Origin: Lepturacanthus savala
Lineage: Eukaryota > Chordata > Actinopteri > Scombriformes > Trichiuridae
Assembly (NCBI GenBank): GCA_030544235.1
Contig: CM060477.1
Coordinates: 24,116,934 to 24,180,933, forward strand
Length of the DNA stretch: 64,000 bases
Reading direction: 5' to 3'
In this document: positions 14,990-26,342 of the stretch, piece by piece
Numbering within the stretch: the stretch's first letter is position 1
Layout of the letters: each line of letters opens with the position of its first letter
Position numbers and translations under genes: made by a program
Notes under the pieces: model-generated
Told to the model about the DNA's origin: nothing
Databases searched by the model: none
What the model saw: only the letters and a program-made list of their open reading frames with translations

Positions 14990-17900
14990 CTACATAGCAT
15001 TTTGTCTTTTTGTGGTCTTCCGACCGAGAGAATGCATATGGAGCAATAAAAACTTTAAAACTCAAACCACATGAAAACAATAGCTTTTCCAGGTGAGTTT
15101 TTGATCCAAAACTATACCATTTCACATAAAATAAAAGGTAAATAAGATTTTCTGTAAAAATATTGTACTGATGTAGGCCTACATAGCATTTTGTCTTTTT
15201 GTGCTCTTCAGACCGAGAGAATGCATATGGAGCAATAAAAACTTTAAAACACAAACCACATGAAAACAATACCTTTTCCAGGTGAATTTCTCATCCAAAA
15301 CTATACCATTTTACATATAGTAAAAGATAAATAAGATTTTCTGTAAAAATATTGTACTGATGTAGGCCTACATAGCATTTTGTCTTTTTGTGCCCTTCAG
15401 ACCGAGAGAATGCATATGGAGCAATAAAAACTTTAAAACACAAACCACATGAAAACAATACCTTTTCCAGGTGAATTTCTGATCCAAAACTATACCATTT
15501 TACATATAGTAAAAGATAAATAAGATTTTCTGTAAAAATATTGTACTGATGTAGGCCTACATAGCATTTTGTCTTTTTGTGCTCTTCCGACCGAGAGAAT
15601 GCATATGGAGCAATAAAAACTTTAAAACTCAAACCACATGAAAACAATAGCTTTTCCAGGTGATTTTTTGATCCAAAACTATACCATTTCACATAAAATA
15701 AAAGGTAAATAAGATTTTCTTTAAAAATATTGTACTGATTTAGGCCTACGTAGGTTTTTGTCTTTTTGTGCTCTTCAGACCGAGAGAATGCATATGAAGC
15801 AATAAAAACTTTAAAGCACAAACCACATGAAAACAATACCTTTTCCAGCTGAATTTCTGATCCAAAACTATACCATTTCACATAAAATAAAAGGTAAATA
15901 AGATTTTCTGTAAAAATATTGTACTGATGTAGGCCTACATAGCATTTTGTCTTTTTGTGCTCTTCAGACCGAGAGAATGCATATGGAGCAATAAAAACTT
16001 TAAAACACAAACCACATGAAAACAATACCTTTTCCAGGTGAATTTCTGATCCAAAACTATACCATTTTACATATAGTAAAAGATAAATAAGATTTTCTGT
16101 AAAAATATTGTACTGATTTAGGCCTACATAGCATTTTGTCTTTTTGTGCTCTTCAGACCGAGAGAATGCACATGGAGCAATAAAAACTTTAAAACACAAA
16201 CCACATGAAAACAATAGGTTTTCCAGGTGAATTTCTAATCCAAAACTATACCATTTCACATAAAATAAAAGGTAAATAAGATTTTCTTTAAAAATATTGT
16301 ACTGATTTAGGCCTACGTAGGTTTTTGTCTTTTTGTGCTCTTCAGACCGAGAGAATGCATATGGAGCAATAAAAACTTTAAAGCACAAACCACATGAAAA
16401 CAATAGCTTTTCCAGGTGAATTTCTGATCCAAAACTATACCATTTTACATATAGTAGAATATAAATAAGATTTTCTGTAAAAATATTGTACTGATTTAGG
16501 TCTACATAGCATTTTGTCTTTTTGTGCTCTTCAAACCGAGAGAATGCATATGGAGCAATAAAAACTTTAAAACACAAACCACATGAAAACAATAGCTTTT
16601 CCAGGTGAATTTCTGATCCAAAACTATACCATTTTACATATAGTAAAATATAAATAAGATTTTCTGTAAAAATATTGTACTGATTTAGGTCTACATAGCA
16701 TTTTGTCTTTTTGTGCTCTTCAGACCGAGAGAATGCATATGGAGCAATAAAAACTTTAAAGCACAAACCACATGAAAACAATAGCTTTTCCAGGTGAATT
16801 TCTGATCCAAAACTATACCATTTTACATATAGTAAAAGGTAAATAAGATTTTCTGTAAAAATATTGTACTGATTTAGGCCTACATAGGTTTTTGCCTTTT
16901 TGTGCTCTTCAGACCGAGAGAATGCATATGGAGCAATAAAAACTTTAAAACACAAACCACATGAAAACAATACCTTTTCCAGGTGAATTTCTGATCCAAA
17001 ACTATACCATTTCACATAAAATAAAAGGTAAATAAGATTTTCTGTAAAAAATATTGTACTGATGTAGGCCTACATAGCATTTTGTCTTTTTGTGCTCTTC
17101 CGACCGAGAGAATGCATATGGAGCAATAAAAACTTTAAAACTCAAACCACATGAAAACAATAGCTTTTCCAGGTGAATTTCTGATCCAAAACTATACCAT
17201 TTCACATAAAATAAAAGGTAAATAAGATTTTCTGTAAAAATATTGTACTGATGTAGGCCTACATAGCATTTTGTCTTTTTGTGCTCTTCAGACCGAGAGA
17301 ATGCACATGGAGCAATAAAAACTTTAAAACACAAACCACATGAAAACAATAGGTTTTCCAGGTGAATTTCTAATCCAAAACTATACCACTTCACATAAAA
17401 TAAAAGGTAAATAAGATTTTCTGTAAAAATATTGTACTGATGTAGGCCTACATAGCATTTTGTCTTTTTGTGCTCTTCAGACCGAGAGAATGCATATGGA
17501 GCAATAAAAACTTTAAAACACAAACCACATGAAAACAATACCTTTTCCAGGTGAATTTCTGATCCAAAACTATACCATTTTACATATAGTAAAAGATAAA
17601 TAAGATTTTCTGTAAAAATATTGTACTGATGTAGGCCTACATAGCATTTTGTCTTTTTGTGCTCTTCAGACCGAGAGAATGCATATGGAGCAATAAAAAC
17701 TTTAAAACACAAACCACATGAAAACAATAGCTTTTCCAGGTGAATTTCTGATCCAAAACTATACCATTTCACATAAAATAAAAGGTAAATAAGATTTTCT
17801 GTAAAAATATTGTACTGATGTAGGCCTACATAGCATTTTGTCTTTTTGTGCTCTTCAGACCGAGAGAATGCACATGGAGCAATAAAAACTTTAAAACACA

Positions 17901-20877
17901 AACCACATGAAAACAATAGGTTTTCCAGGTGAATTTCTAATCCAAAACTATACCACTTCACATAAAATAAAAGGTAAATAAGATTTTCTGTAAAAATATT
18001 GTACTGATGTAGGCCTACATAGCATTTTGTCTTTTTGTGCTCTTCAGACCGAGAGAATGCATATGGAGCAATAAAAACTTTAAAACACAAACCACATGAA
18101 AACAATACCTTTTCCAGGTGAATTTCTGATCCAAAACTATACCATTTTACATATAGTAAAAGATAAATAAGATTTTCTGTAAAAATATTGTACTGATTTA
18201 GGCCTACATAGCATTTTGTCTTTTTGTGCTCTTCAGACCGAGAGAATGCACATGGAGCAATAAAAACTTTAAAACACAAACCACATGAAAACAATAGGTT
18301 TTCCAGGTGAATTTCTAATCCAAAACTATACCATTTCACATAAAATAAAAGGTAAATAAGATTTTCTTTAAAAATATTGTACTGATTTAGGCCTACGTAG
18401 GTTTTTGTCTTTTTGTGCTCTTCAGACCGAGAGAATGCATATGGAGCAATAAAAACTTTAAAGCACAAACCACATGAAAACAATAGCTTTTCCAGGTGAA
18501 TTTCTGATCCAAAACTATACCATTTTACATATAGTAGAATATAAATAAGATTTTCTGTAAAAATATTGTACTGATTTAGGTCTACATAGCATTTTGTCTT
18601 TTTGTGCTCTTCAAACCGAGAGAATGCATATGGAGCAATAAAAACTTTAAAACACAAACCACATGAAAACAATAGCTTTTCCAGGTGAATTTCTGATCCA
18701 AAACTATACCATTTTACATATAGTAAAATATAAATAAGATTTTCTGTAAAAATATTGTACTGATTTAGGTCTACATAGCATTTTGTCTTTTTGTGCTCTT
18801 CAGACCGAGAGAATGCATATGGAGCAATAAAAACTTTAAAGCACAAACCACATGAAAACAATAGCTTTTCCAGGTGAATTTCTGATCCAAAACTATACCA
18901 TTTTACATATAGTAAAAGGTAAATAAGATTTTCTGTAAAAATATTGTACTGATTTAGGCCTACATAGGTTTTTGCCTTTTTGTGCTCTTCAGACCGAGAG
19001 AATGCATATGGAGCAATAAAAACTTTAAAACACAAACCACATGAAAACAATACCTTTTCCAGGTGAATTTCTGATCCAAAACTATACCATTTCACATAAA
19101 ATAAAAGGTAAATAAGATTTTCTGTAAAAAATATTGTACTGATGTAGGCCTACATAGCATTTTGTCTTTTTGTGCTCTTCCGACCGAGAGAATGCATATG
19201 GAGCAATAAAAACTTTAAAACTCAAACCACATGAAAACAATAGCTTTTCCAGGTGAATTTCTGATCCAAAACTATACCATTTCACATAAAATAAAAGGTA
19301 AATAAGATTTTCTGTAAAAATATTGTACTGATGTAGGCCTACATAGCATTTTGTCTTTTTGTGCTCTTCAGACCGAGAGAATGCACATGGAGCAATAAAA
19401 ACTTTAAAACACAAACCACATGAAAACAATAGGTTTTCCAGGTGAATTTCTAATCCAAAACTATACCACTTCACATAAAATAAAAGGTAAATAAGATTTT
19501 CTGTAAAAATATTGTACTGATGTAGGCCTACATAGCATTTTGTCTTTTTGTGCTCTTCAGACCGAGAGAATGCATATGGAGCAATAAAAACTTTAAAACA
19601 CAAACCACATGAAAACAATACCTTTTCCAGGTGAATTTCTGATCCAAAACTATACCATTTTACATATAGTAAAAGATAAATAAGATTTTCTGTAAAAATA
19701 TTGTACTGATGTAGGCCTACATAGCATTTTGTCTTTTTGTGCTCTTCAGACCGAGAGAATGCATATGGAGCAATAAAAACTTTAAAACACAAACCACATG
19801 AAAACAATAGCTTTTCCAGGTGAATTTCTGATCCAAAACTATACCATTTCACATAAAATAAAAGGTAAATAAGATTTTCTGTAAAAATATTGTACTGATG
19901 TAGGCCTACATAGCATTTTGTCTTTTTGTGCTCTTCAGACCGAGAGAATGCACATGGAGCAATAAAAACTTTAAAACACAAACCACATGAAAACAATAGG
20001 TTTTCCAGGTGAATTTCTAATCCAAAACTATACCACTTCACATAAAATAAAAGGTAAATAAGATTTTCTGTAAAAATATTGTACTGATGTAGGCCTACAT
20101 AGCATTTTGTCTTTTTGTGCTCTTCCGACCGAGAGAATGCATATGGAGCAATAAAAACTTTAAAACTCAAACCACATGAAAACAATAGCTTTTCCAGGTG
20201 AGTTTTTGATCCAAAACTATACCATTTCACATAAAATAAAAGGTAAATAAGATTTTCTGTAAAAATATTGTACTGATGTAGGCCTACATAGCATTTTGTC
20301 TTTTTGTGCTCTTCAGACCGAGAGAATGCATATGGAGCAATAAAAACTTTAAAACACAAACCACATGAAAACAATACCTTTTCCAGGTGAATTTCTCATC
20401 CAAAACTATACCATTTTACATATAGTAAAAGATAAATAAGATTTTCTGTAAAAATATTGTACTGATGTAGGCCTACATAGCATTTTGTCTTTTTGTGCCC
20501 TTCAGACCGAGAGAATGCATATGGAGCAATAAAAACTTTAAAACACAAACCACATGAAAACAATACCTTTTCCAGGTGAATTTCTGATCCAAAACTATAC
20601 CATTTTACATATAGTAAAAGATAAATAAGATTTTCTGTAAAAATATTGTACTGATGTAGGCCTACATAGCATTTTGTCTTTTTGTGCTCTTCCGACCGAG
20701 AGAATGCATATGGAGCAATAAAAACTTTAAAACTCAAACCACATGAAAACAATAGCTTTTCCAGGTGATTTTTTGATCCAAAACTATACCATTTCACATA
20801 AAATAAAAGGTAAATAAGATTTTCTTTAAAAATATTGTACTGATTTAGGCCTACGTAGGTTTTTGTCTTTTTGTGCT
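14990..20877. repeat. Higher-order repeat zone of the satellite
   Basis: Multi-monomer blocks recur with the same order of variants. The extra-A monomer at 17041 recurs at 19121, 2080 bp (11 monomers plus one base) later, and the next five monomers match. The series at 14990-15770 (AGGTGAGTTTTTGATCC, then CTCATCC, then GTGCCCTTCAG, then AGGTGATTTTTTG, then CCTACGTAGG) recurs at 20100-20870. The series carrying CACATGG, CCTACGTAGG and ATAGTAGAATATAAAT occurs at 16080-16840, 18160-18900 and 26690-27230. Earlier blocks sharing CTATACTATTTTACATATAG start at 8683, 10952 and 12653 (spacings of 12 and 9 monomers). This is typical of amplification by unequal exchange. Confidence 0.85.
20873..20877 (+). 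repeat. Left 5-bp target-site duplication (GTGCT)
   Basis: GTGCT precedes the 5' LTR and is repeated at 26343-26347 after the 3' LTR. Sister satellite blocks without the insertion contain it once (for example 15768-15772 in TTTTTGTGCTCTTCAG). Five base pairs is the usual duplication of Ty3/gypsy integrases. Confidence 0.95.
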
Positions 20878-21479
20878 TGTTGCGTGCGGCCAGGATTCTC
20901 TCTCATTGGCTGTGCCTAACCTCTTCTCTTCTCGCTCAGGCTGACACACCTGCTGTAGATGACATCATTATTTGCTCCACCTCCTCTATAAAAGCCAGCA
21001 TGTGCAGTGTCATGGAGGAGAGACACCGAACCAGCAGCAGTGCTAACTATGCTCTTTGTTAGCCTTTTGTTTCATTTGTTTGTTACTTTATTTTGACCTG
21101 GAGATGGCCAGCAGTTCCAGTTTTCGTGGTCAGTTTTGGGGTGTTCTTTAGGGGAGGGGAGGACCAGCTTCGACGTCCCTATAGGGGGTGGCCTGGGCCT
21201 CCCCTCATTTTCTTGCTTTTGGCTGGTCTCTCCAGATCCTCTTGGTTTTTGTTGAGTCTCTGGGTTGGTAAGAAAAGATATAATTTAACACTTTATTGTT
21301 TTTGAATATCGACATTATAATTTAACATTCTATTTTTCACTTCACCTTTACCTATTGTGGGGAAGGAAAAAATAATAAAATCATTAACACTTGTACTCTG
21401 ATGTCCCTCCTTTATGTTGTGGTTTCCTCTTTTGAGCCATTATTCCTTTTTTTTCATACAATGTTTGGAGACCGCAACA
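20878..21479 (+). repeat. 5' LTR
   Basis: The 602-bp LTR is bounded by TGTTGCG...CGCAACA. It carries a TATAAAA box at 20987-20993 and an AATAAA signal at 21374-21379, which would define U3-R-U5. It is identical to the 3' LTR except near 21332 (T versus G in CTATTTTTCAC/CTAGTTTTCAC) and for a T-run two bases shorter. Confidence 0.95.
20987..20993 (+). promoter_or_regulatory. TATA box of the 5' LTR
   Basis: CTCTATAAAAGCCAGC lies about 110 bp into the LTR. The following CATGTGCAGTGTCATGGAGG is a plausible transcription start region. The same sequence is present at 25848-25854 in the 3' LTR. Confidence 0.7.
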
Positions 21480-21482
21480 TGA

Positions 21483-21500
21483 TGGGGGCTCATCAAAACT
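21483..21500 (+). promoter_or_regulatory. Probable primer binding site, tRNA-Pro type
   Basis: Three bases after the LTR end comes TGGGGGCTCATC, followed by AAAACT. The first twelve bases resemble the proline-tRNA primer site of gammaretroviruses (TGGGGGCTCGTC) with one mismatch, then diverge. The position and the leading TGG are right for a minus-strand primer site; the tRNA assignment is inference. Confidence 0.6.
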
Positions 21501-21944
21501 ATAGATTTATCCCTTTTCTATAAATTTGAAATTAATTCATTTGTTGATGTGCACATGTAAAAATAAGTAAGGTTGGATTTATTTTGTCCACCTTAATTAA
21601 ATGACTTAAGGTAATATTTTTGTATTGCCAGTATTTTCAGTAATTGGTAATCAGTTTGGAGTTAAATTGCATCGTTAGGCCTTAAGTTTGTGCACACCTT
21701 TAATTGGGACATCATTTTGAGTACTAGTTTGGTCAATAGATTTTTTTTTTTTTTTTTGCTGGTCTGTCTCATTAATTTGACTCTTTTTCCTTATATTGTA
21801 TCTTTTTGCGAGCATTTTTTCCTCTGTGGTGGTCTTGATGACCTTTCAATTGCTTTGCAATTGTTTTTTGTGCTCGGTTTTTTTGTCGCTTTGCGTTAAA
21901 ATAAAAACAATTTTTAGTACAAGGGATAAGAGCCAGAAAATAAA

Positions 21945-22667
21945 ATGGAATTTAAGTTGGAAGATTTTGTTAAGCAGCCTTCCCTTGAAGTTTTCCATAA
22001 ATGTACAAAAGACCATTTAATTGATATTGCTGATCATTATAATATCAAAATCTTAAGTACTAAATCAAAGAAAACAATAAAATCTGAGTTATGGGCAGCA
22101 TTGTTTGATAATGGTGTTCTTCCTGACCCTGGTACAGCTGCTTCACCAGTAAAATCAGTGGACTCTGAAGCTAGGAAGCTAGAGTTGGAGCTAGAGCTAC
22201 GCCGCATAGAGTTGCAAGACCGGGATAATGAGAGGGCAGCCAGACTTAAAGAGCAAGAGCAAGAGCTCAATGTTCAAATTAAGAGGATGGAATTTGAAGA
22301 ACAGACTAAACGTGAAATACGTTTGAAAGAATTGGAGCTTAGCCACAGTGCGTCTCTTGTAAGTGGTGCCCAAACTGATTTTGACGTTAATAAATGCATT
22401 CGTATGGTTCCTCAATTTAATACCAAAGATGTGGACAAATATTTCACGCTTTTTGAACGTACAGCTAATACTTTGAAATGGCCCAGAAAGATTTGGCCAT
22501 TATTATTGCAGTGTGTTCTAACTGGGAAAGCCCAGGAGGCATATGCCTCGTTATCATCTGATGACTCTCTTAATTATGATAAAGTTAAAGCTGCAGTACT
22601 CAGGGCTTTTGAGTTGGTGCCTGAGGCCTACAGGCAGAAGTTCCGCAGATTCAAAAAAATCAGATAA
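21945..22667 (+). pseudogene. gag, N-terminal part, interrupted by a frameshift
   Basis: The ATG at 21945 opens a 240-codon frame. Residues 1-60 are an unrecognised N-terminal module. Residues about 65-130 are a highly charged Glu/Arg/Lys coiled-coil stretch (ELELELRRIELQDRDNE). After that comes capsid-like sequence (FNTKDVDKYFTLFERTA, then a WP and ALTGKA-like region). The frame ends at 22667, just after a run of seven A at 22653-22659, where the continuing homology moves to the +1 frame. Loss of one A would rejoin the frames, so an indel in the A-run is the simplest reading. Programmed frameshifting is unlikely because the break falls in the middle of the capsid region. A 465-bp untranslated leader (21480-21944) precedes it. 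Confidence 0.85.
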
Positions 22668-25644
22668 TCAAACATTTGCGGAGTTTGGTCGGGAAAAGGA
22701 AGCTCTATTTGACCGCTGGTGTCAGTCATCAAAGGTCACAGATTTTGATCAGCTGCGTGAGCTCATTCTTCTTGAGGAGTTTAAGAACTGTCTGTCAGAG
22801 AGAATTGCAACTTATGTCAATGAGCAGAAGGTTACAACTCTTTCAGCTGCAACTATCCTTGCGGATGAGTATGTGCTCACCCACAGGAATAGTTATGGTG
22901 GGACTGTATTTTCAGAGCGTAGTTCTAATCCTCCATGGCGTAAACCCAACCTTGACAAACTTGGCATTTCTCACACAGACTTCGTAAAATCTTTTTCTAA
23001 ACAGGAAGGTGAGGAGAAGCTGGACAAGTCAGAGGGTGGGGAAAGAGTGAAAGAAAGGCCTACTTGTAACTATTGCAAAAAAGTTGGTCACACTATAAAA
23101 ACATGTTATGCTCTCAAGAACAGATCTCAACAACCTAAAACTATTGCTTTAATTAAACATCAGTCTTCCTTATTGCCTTCTGCTGCTGTTGAATCAGTGC
23201 ATGCTGCTGACTCTGAATTTCGGCCATTTCTTATGAAAGGCTTTGTTTCTCTGACAGAGGGGGACCCTATGGTACCTGTTAATATCATCAGAGATACTGC
23301 ATCCAATCAGTCTGTAATTCTAGAGCATATTTTGCCATTTTCAGAAAGATCTGCTGTTAATTCAAATGTGCTTGTGAAGGGGTTTGAGATGAAATATGTG
23401 GGCCTACCACTTCACAACATTTTTCTTGATTCTGACTTGGTCAAAGGTTGTGTTAAAGTGGCGGTCTGTTCTCAACTCCCAATTGAAGGGGTGACTCTTC
23501 TTTTGGGCAATGATTTGGCTGGTGGTAAAATGCTCATTAATCCAGAGGTAATCTCTGTTCCTCTGTTGGGAAATTCTGATGATTTGGTGTTAAAATTTCC
23601 CAAAGTGTTTTCTGTTTGTGCTATGACACGGGCAATGGCTGACTGTCAGAAACCGGAGGCTGAGGTGGGGCTGGCTGACAGCTTCCTGGTGGACTGTTCA
23701 GCTCATCCACCTGCCTCTCCTGAGGTTTCTACCCATTCTGTTGTGCGGCCTCAAATTAAGTCAAATGTATGTATGTCACGTGAGCAACTGGTTGCTGATC
23801 AAAAACAGGATGCAACACTGGCTCCTCTCTTTGAAAGAGTTGTTTCAGGAGAGGAGCTGGATGGTTTGTCAACAGGGTTTTTTTTGAGAGATGAGGTGCT
23901 TACACGCAAGTGGACTCCTCCACAGCTTTCAGGCTATGATGGTTGGGGAGTGGTGGAACAGATTGTCATTCCTCAAACATATCGAAGGGAGGTGTTGAAA
24001 TTGGCACATGATAATCCACTTTCCGGTCATCTGGGGATCAATAAGACTTTTGATCGTGTTTTGCGGTATTTTTTCTGGCCAGGCCTGAAAAGGGATGTCC
24101 GCCACCATTGCAAAACATGCCATGTGTGTCAGGTTGCAAAAATTCAGCCCATCTCTCCTTATCCACTTTATCCAATCCCTGTTATTGGTGAACCATTTGA
24201 GCGGGTTCAGATTGATTGTGTTGGGCCTTTGCCTCGCACTAAGAGTGGTAACAAATTTCTGTTGACTATTATGTGCACAGCGACTCGGTTTCCTGAGGCT
24301 ATCCCGTTGCGTTCCATCACAGCCCCAGCTGTGGTGAAGGCTTTGGTCAAGTTCTTTTCTGTTTTCGGTTTACCAAAGGTAATACAATCTGACCAGGGTT
24401 CCAACTTCATGTCACGCATCTTTACTCAAGTCATGAAACAACTTGACATTTCTCATGTGTGCTCAAGTGCTTATCACCCAGAAAGTCAGGGAGCCATAGA
24501 ACGTTTCCATAGGACTTTAAAGTCTATGCTACGCATTTACTGTTTTGAATTTGAAAAAGACTGGGATGAGGGTGTCCACCACCTCCTCTTTGCTGCTCGA
24601 GAGGTGGTACAAGAATCGCTTGGTTTTAGCCCAGCAGATTTGGTGTTTGCTCACACAGTCAGGGGGCCCCTACGGCTTTTGCAGGAGAAGTGGTTGAGTG
24701 ACAGTAAGCCTCAGAACCTTCTTGACTATGTGTCCAACTTCCGTCTTAAACTTCATCGTGCTTGTGAATTGGCAAAAGAAAATATGGCCATTGCACAGGG
24801 AAAAATGAAAAGATTGTTTGATCGGGGTGCGAAAAGCAGGAGTTTTAATCCTGGTGATAAGGTCCTGGTTTTGTTGCCCATTGCTGGCTCTGCTTTGCAG
24901 GCACGTTATAGTGGCCCTTACCTGGTCAAGAAAAAAGTTGGTGATCGTGATTATATTGTTGATACCCATGAATGTCGGCGACGGGGTAGGTTGTGTCATG
25001 TTAATATGTTGAAGCCTTATTTTGACAGAGATTCTCAACTTGGGTCCCAGACTTCAGATGATGCGGAGATCAGCAAGTCATCTGAGCTGCCTGAAATTGG
25101 CGAACTAGACAAGGTAACTATGGCACTGTCTAGTGACACCACTGTCCCTCCTCGTGAATCTCAAGATGATCAGGAGGATATTGCAAGCTTCTCCACTGAT
25201 GTCACTGATGGGCGGCTTAGGAACTCAGAAATGCTTGCTACTCTGCATGATTGTCTTCCAAATTTGGTTCGGTCTCAACGTGAGGATGTGATCAATTTAA
25301 TTTCATCTAATAAAACTCTCTTTTCAGATGTGCCGACCCGTACACATGTCTTGCAGCATGATATTGATGTTGGCGATTCCCCACCAATTAAACAGCATGC
25401 ATATCGCGTTAATCCTGAAAAAAGGCTTCGTCTGCAAAAGCAGGTGAACTACATGAGGGAGAATGGCATTGCTATACCTAGCATAAGTGCTTGGAGTTCA
25501 CCCTGTCTTTTGGCTGCAAAGTCTGATTGCTCGGATCGGTTTTGCACAGACTATCGGAAGATGCGGAACACCAATCGGCGGTTGATGAGGTGGTCTCTTT
25601 TCCTGCAGTGCTTTAATGTAGAGGTCAGGCACGTCCGTGGCTAG
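22654..25644 (+). pseudogene. gag C-terminus, protease, integrase and RT remnant (Gmr1-like pol)
   Basis: A single frame of about 1000 codons continues gag. A SCAN-like helical region lies at 22675-22890 (LRELILLEEFKNCL). A CCHC zinc knuckle lies at 23065-23106 (C-x2-C-x4-H-x4-C). The aspartic protease is near 23250-23560; its active site reads Asp-Thr-Ala (23293-23301) instead of Asp-Thr-Gly, followed by an LLGND flap-like motif. The integrase begins with an HHCC zinc finger (24005-24129) and has the catalytic triad D 24214, D 24391 and E 24499, spacing D-x35-E, with RFHRTLK after the Glu. After a linker comes the RT start (SAWSSPCLL, then FCTDYRKM at about 25540-25563), which jumps directly to the last part of RNase H (LEVRH-like). 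A TAG at 25642 stops it where DNVLADTLSR would follow. So RT palm and RNase H catalytic residues are absent. Confidence 0.9.
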
Positions 25645-25728
25645 GATAATGTTTTGGCCGATACATTGTCACGCTCTTTTTCTGATGAGTGAATGACCTC
25701 ACGCTGCACTCCCGGTATTCACCATCAT

Positions 25729-25738
25729 AGGGTGGGGG
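25729..25738 (+). promoter_or_regulatory. Polypurine tract
   Basis: AGGGTGGGGG ends directly at the 3' LTR. It is mostly purine with one T, as expected of the primer for plus-strand DNA synthesis. Confidence 0.75.
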
Positions 25739-26342
25739 TGTTGCGTGCGGCCAGGATTCTCTCTCATTGGCTGTGCCTAACCTCTTCTCTTCTCGCTCAG
25801 GCTGACACACCTGCTGTAGATGACATCATTATTTGCTCCACCTCCTCTATAAAAGCCAGCATGTGCAGTGTCATGGAGGAGAGACACCGAACCAGCAGCA
25901 GTGCTAACTATGCTCTTTGTTAGCCTTTTGTTTCATTTGTTTGTTACTTTATTTTGACCTGGAGATGGCCAGCAGTTCCAGTTTTCGTGGTCAGTTTTGG
26001 GGTGTTCTTTAGGGGAGGGGAGGACCAGCTTCGACGTCCCTATAGGGGGTGGCCTGGGCCTCCCCTCATTTTCTTGCTTTTGGCTGGTCTCTCCAGATCC
26101 TCTTGGTTTTTGTTGAGTCTCTGGGTTGGTAAGAAAAGATATAATTTAACACTTTATTGTTTTTGAATATCGACATTATAATTTAACATTCTAGTTTTCA
26201 CTTCACCTTTACCTATTGTGGGGAAGGAAAAAATAATAAAATCATTAACACTTGTACTCTGATGTCCCTCCTTTATGTTGTGGTTTCCTCTTTTGAGCCA
26301 TTATTCCTTTTTTTTTTCATACAATGTTTGGAGACCGCAACA
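25739..26342 (+). repeat. 3' LTR
   Basis: The 604-bp copy of the 5' LTR, bounded by TGTTGCG and CGCAACA and followed by GTGCT at 26343-26347. Confidence 0.95.

Larger units (their letters stand above)
1..20877 (-). repeat. 189-bp satellite DNA array, about 110 monomers
   Basis: The same AT-rich unit recurs every 189 bp; for example the TTTCACATA/TTTTACATA landmark falls at 2, 191 and 380. Each monomer contains the 10-bp palindrome GTAGGCCTAC or a one-base variant. Because 189 is 63 codons, a stop-free minus-strand frame runs through most copies. Two main sequence classes alternate: one with GATGTAGGCC, CATAGCATTTT and CTTCCGACC, the other with GATTTAGGCC, CATAGGTTTTTG and CTTCAGACC. Occasional single-base indels break the frame (near 1229, 1850, 5512, 8570 and an extra A near 9293, 13832, 17047 and 19127). 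There is no flanking promoter, signal peptide or unique N-terminus, so I treat it as satellite DNA rather than a gene. Confidence 0.97.
20878..26342 (+). mobile_element. Gmr1-like Ty3/gypsy LTR retrotransposon, internally deleted
   Basis: The element is 5465 bp with 602/604-bp LTRs that start TGTTGCG and end CGCAACA, a primer binding site, gag, protease, integrase, a reverse transcriptase remnant, the tail of RNase H, and a polypurine tract. The integrase lies before the RT. That order is the hallmark of the Gmr1 group of deuterostome Ty3/gypsy elements first described in Atlantic cod, whose gag also carries a SCAN-like domain, as seen here. The element cannot be autonomous: most of RT and RNase H is missing, gag has a frameshift, and the last RNase H codons are cut off by a stop. 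The LTRs differ by one substitution and two bases in a T-run, so the insertion is recent, and it post-dates the higher-order satellite amplification. Confidence 0.93.

Noticed and set aside
1..20877. Regular repeats as a CRISPR array
   Set aside because: Units are 189 bp and contiguous with no unique spacers, in a eukaryotic context.
20871..21305. Short plus-strand frames in the 5' LTR and their copies at 25693-26166
   Set aside because: They lie across LTR regulatory sequence and repeat identically in both LTRs; no coding motif.
22653..22667. Programmed ribosomal frameshift at the A7 run
   Set aside because: It falls inside gag, needs a +1 shift, and no stimulatory structure is evident; a one-base slip is simpler.
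24670..25038. 122-codon minus-strand frame inside the retrotransposon
   Set aside because: Antisense shadow of the integrase C-terminal region.
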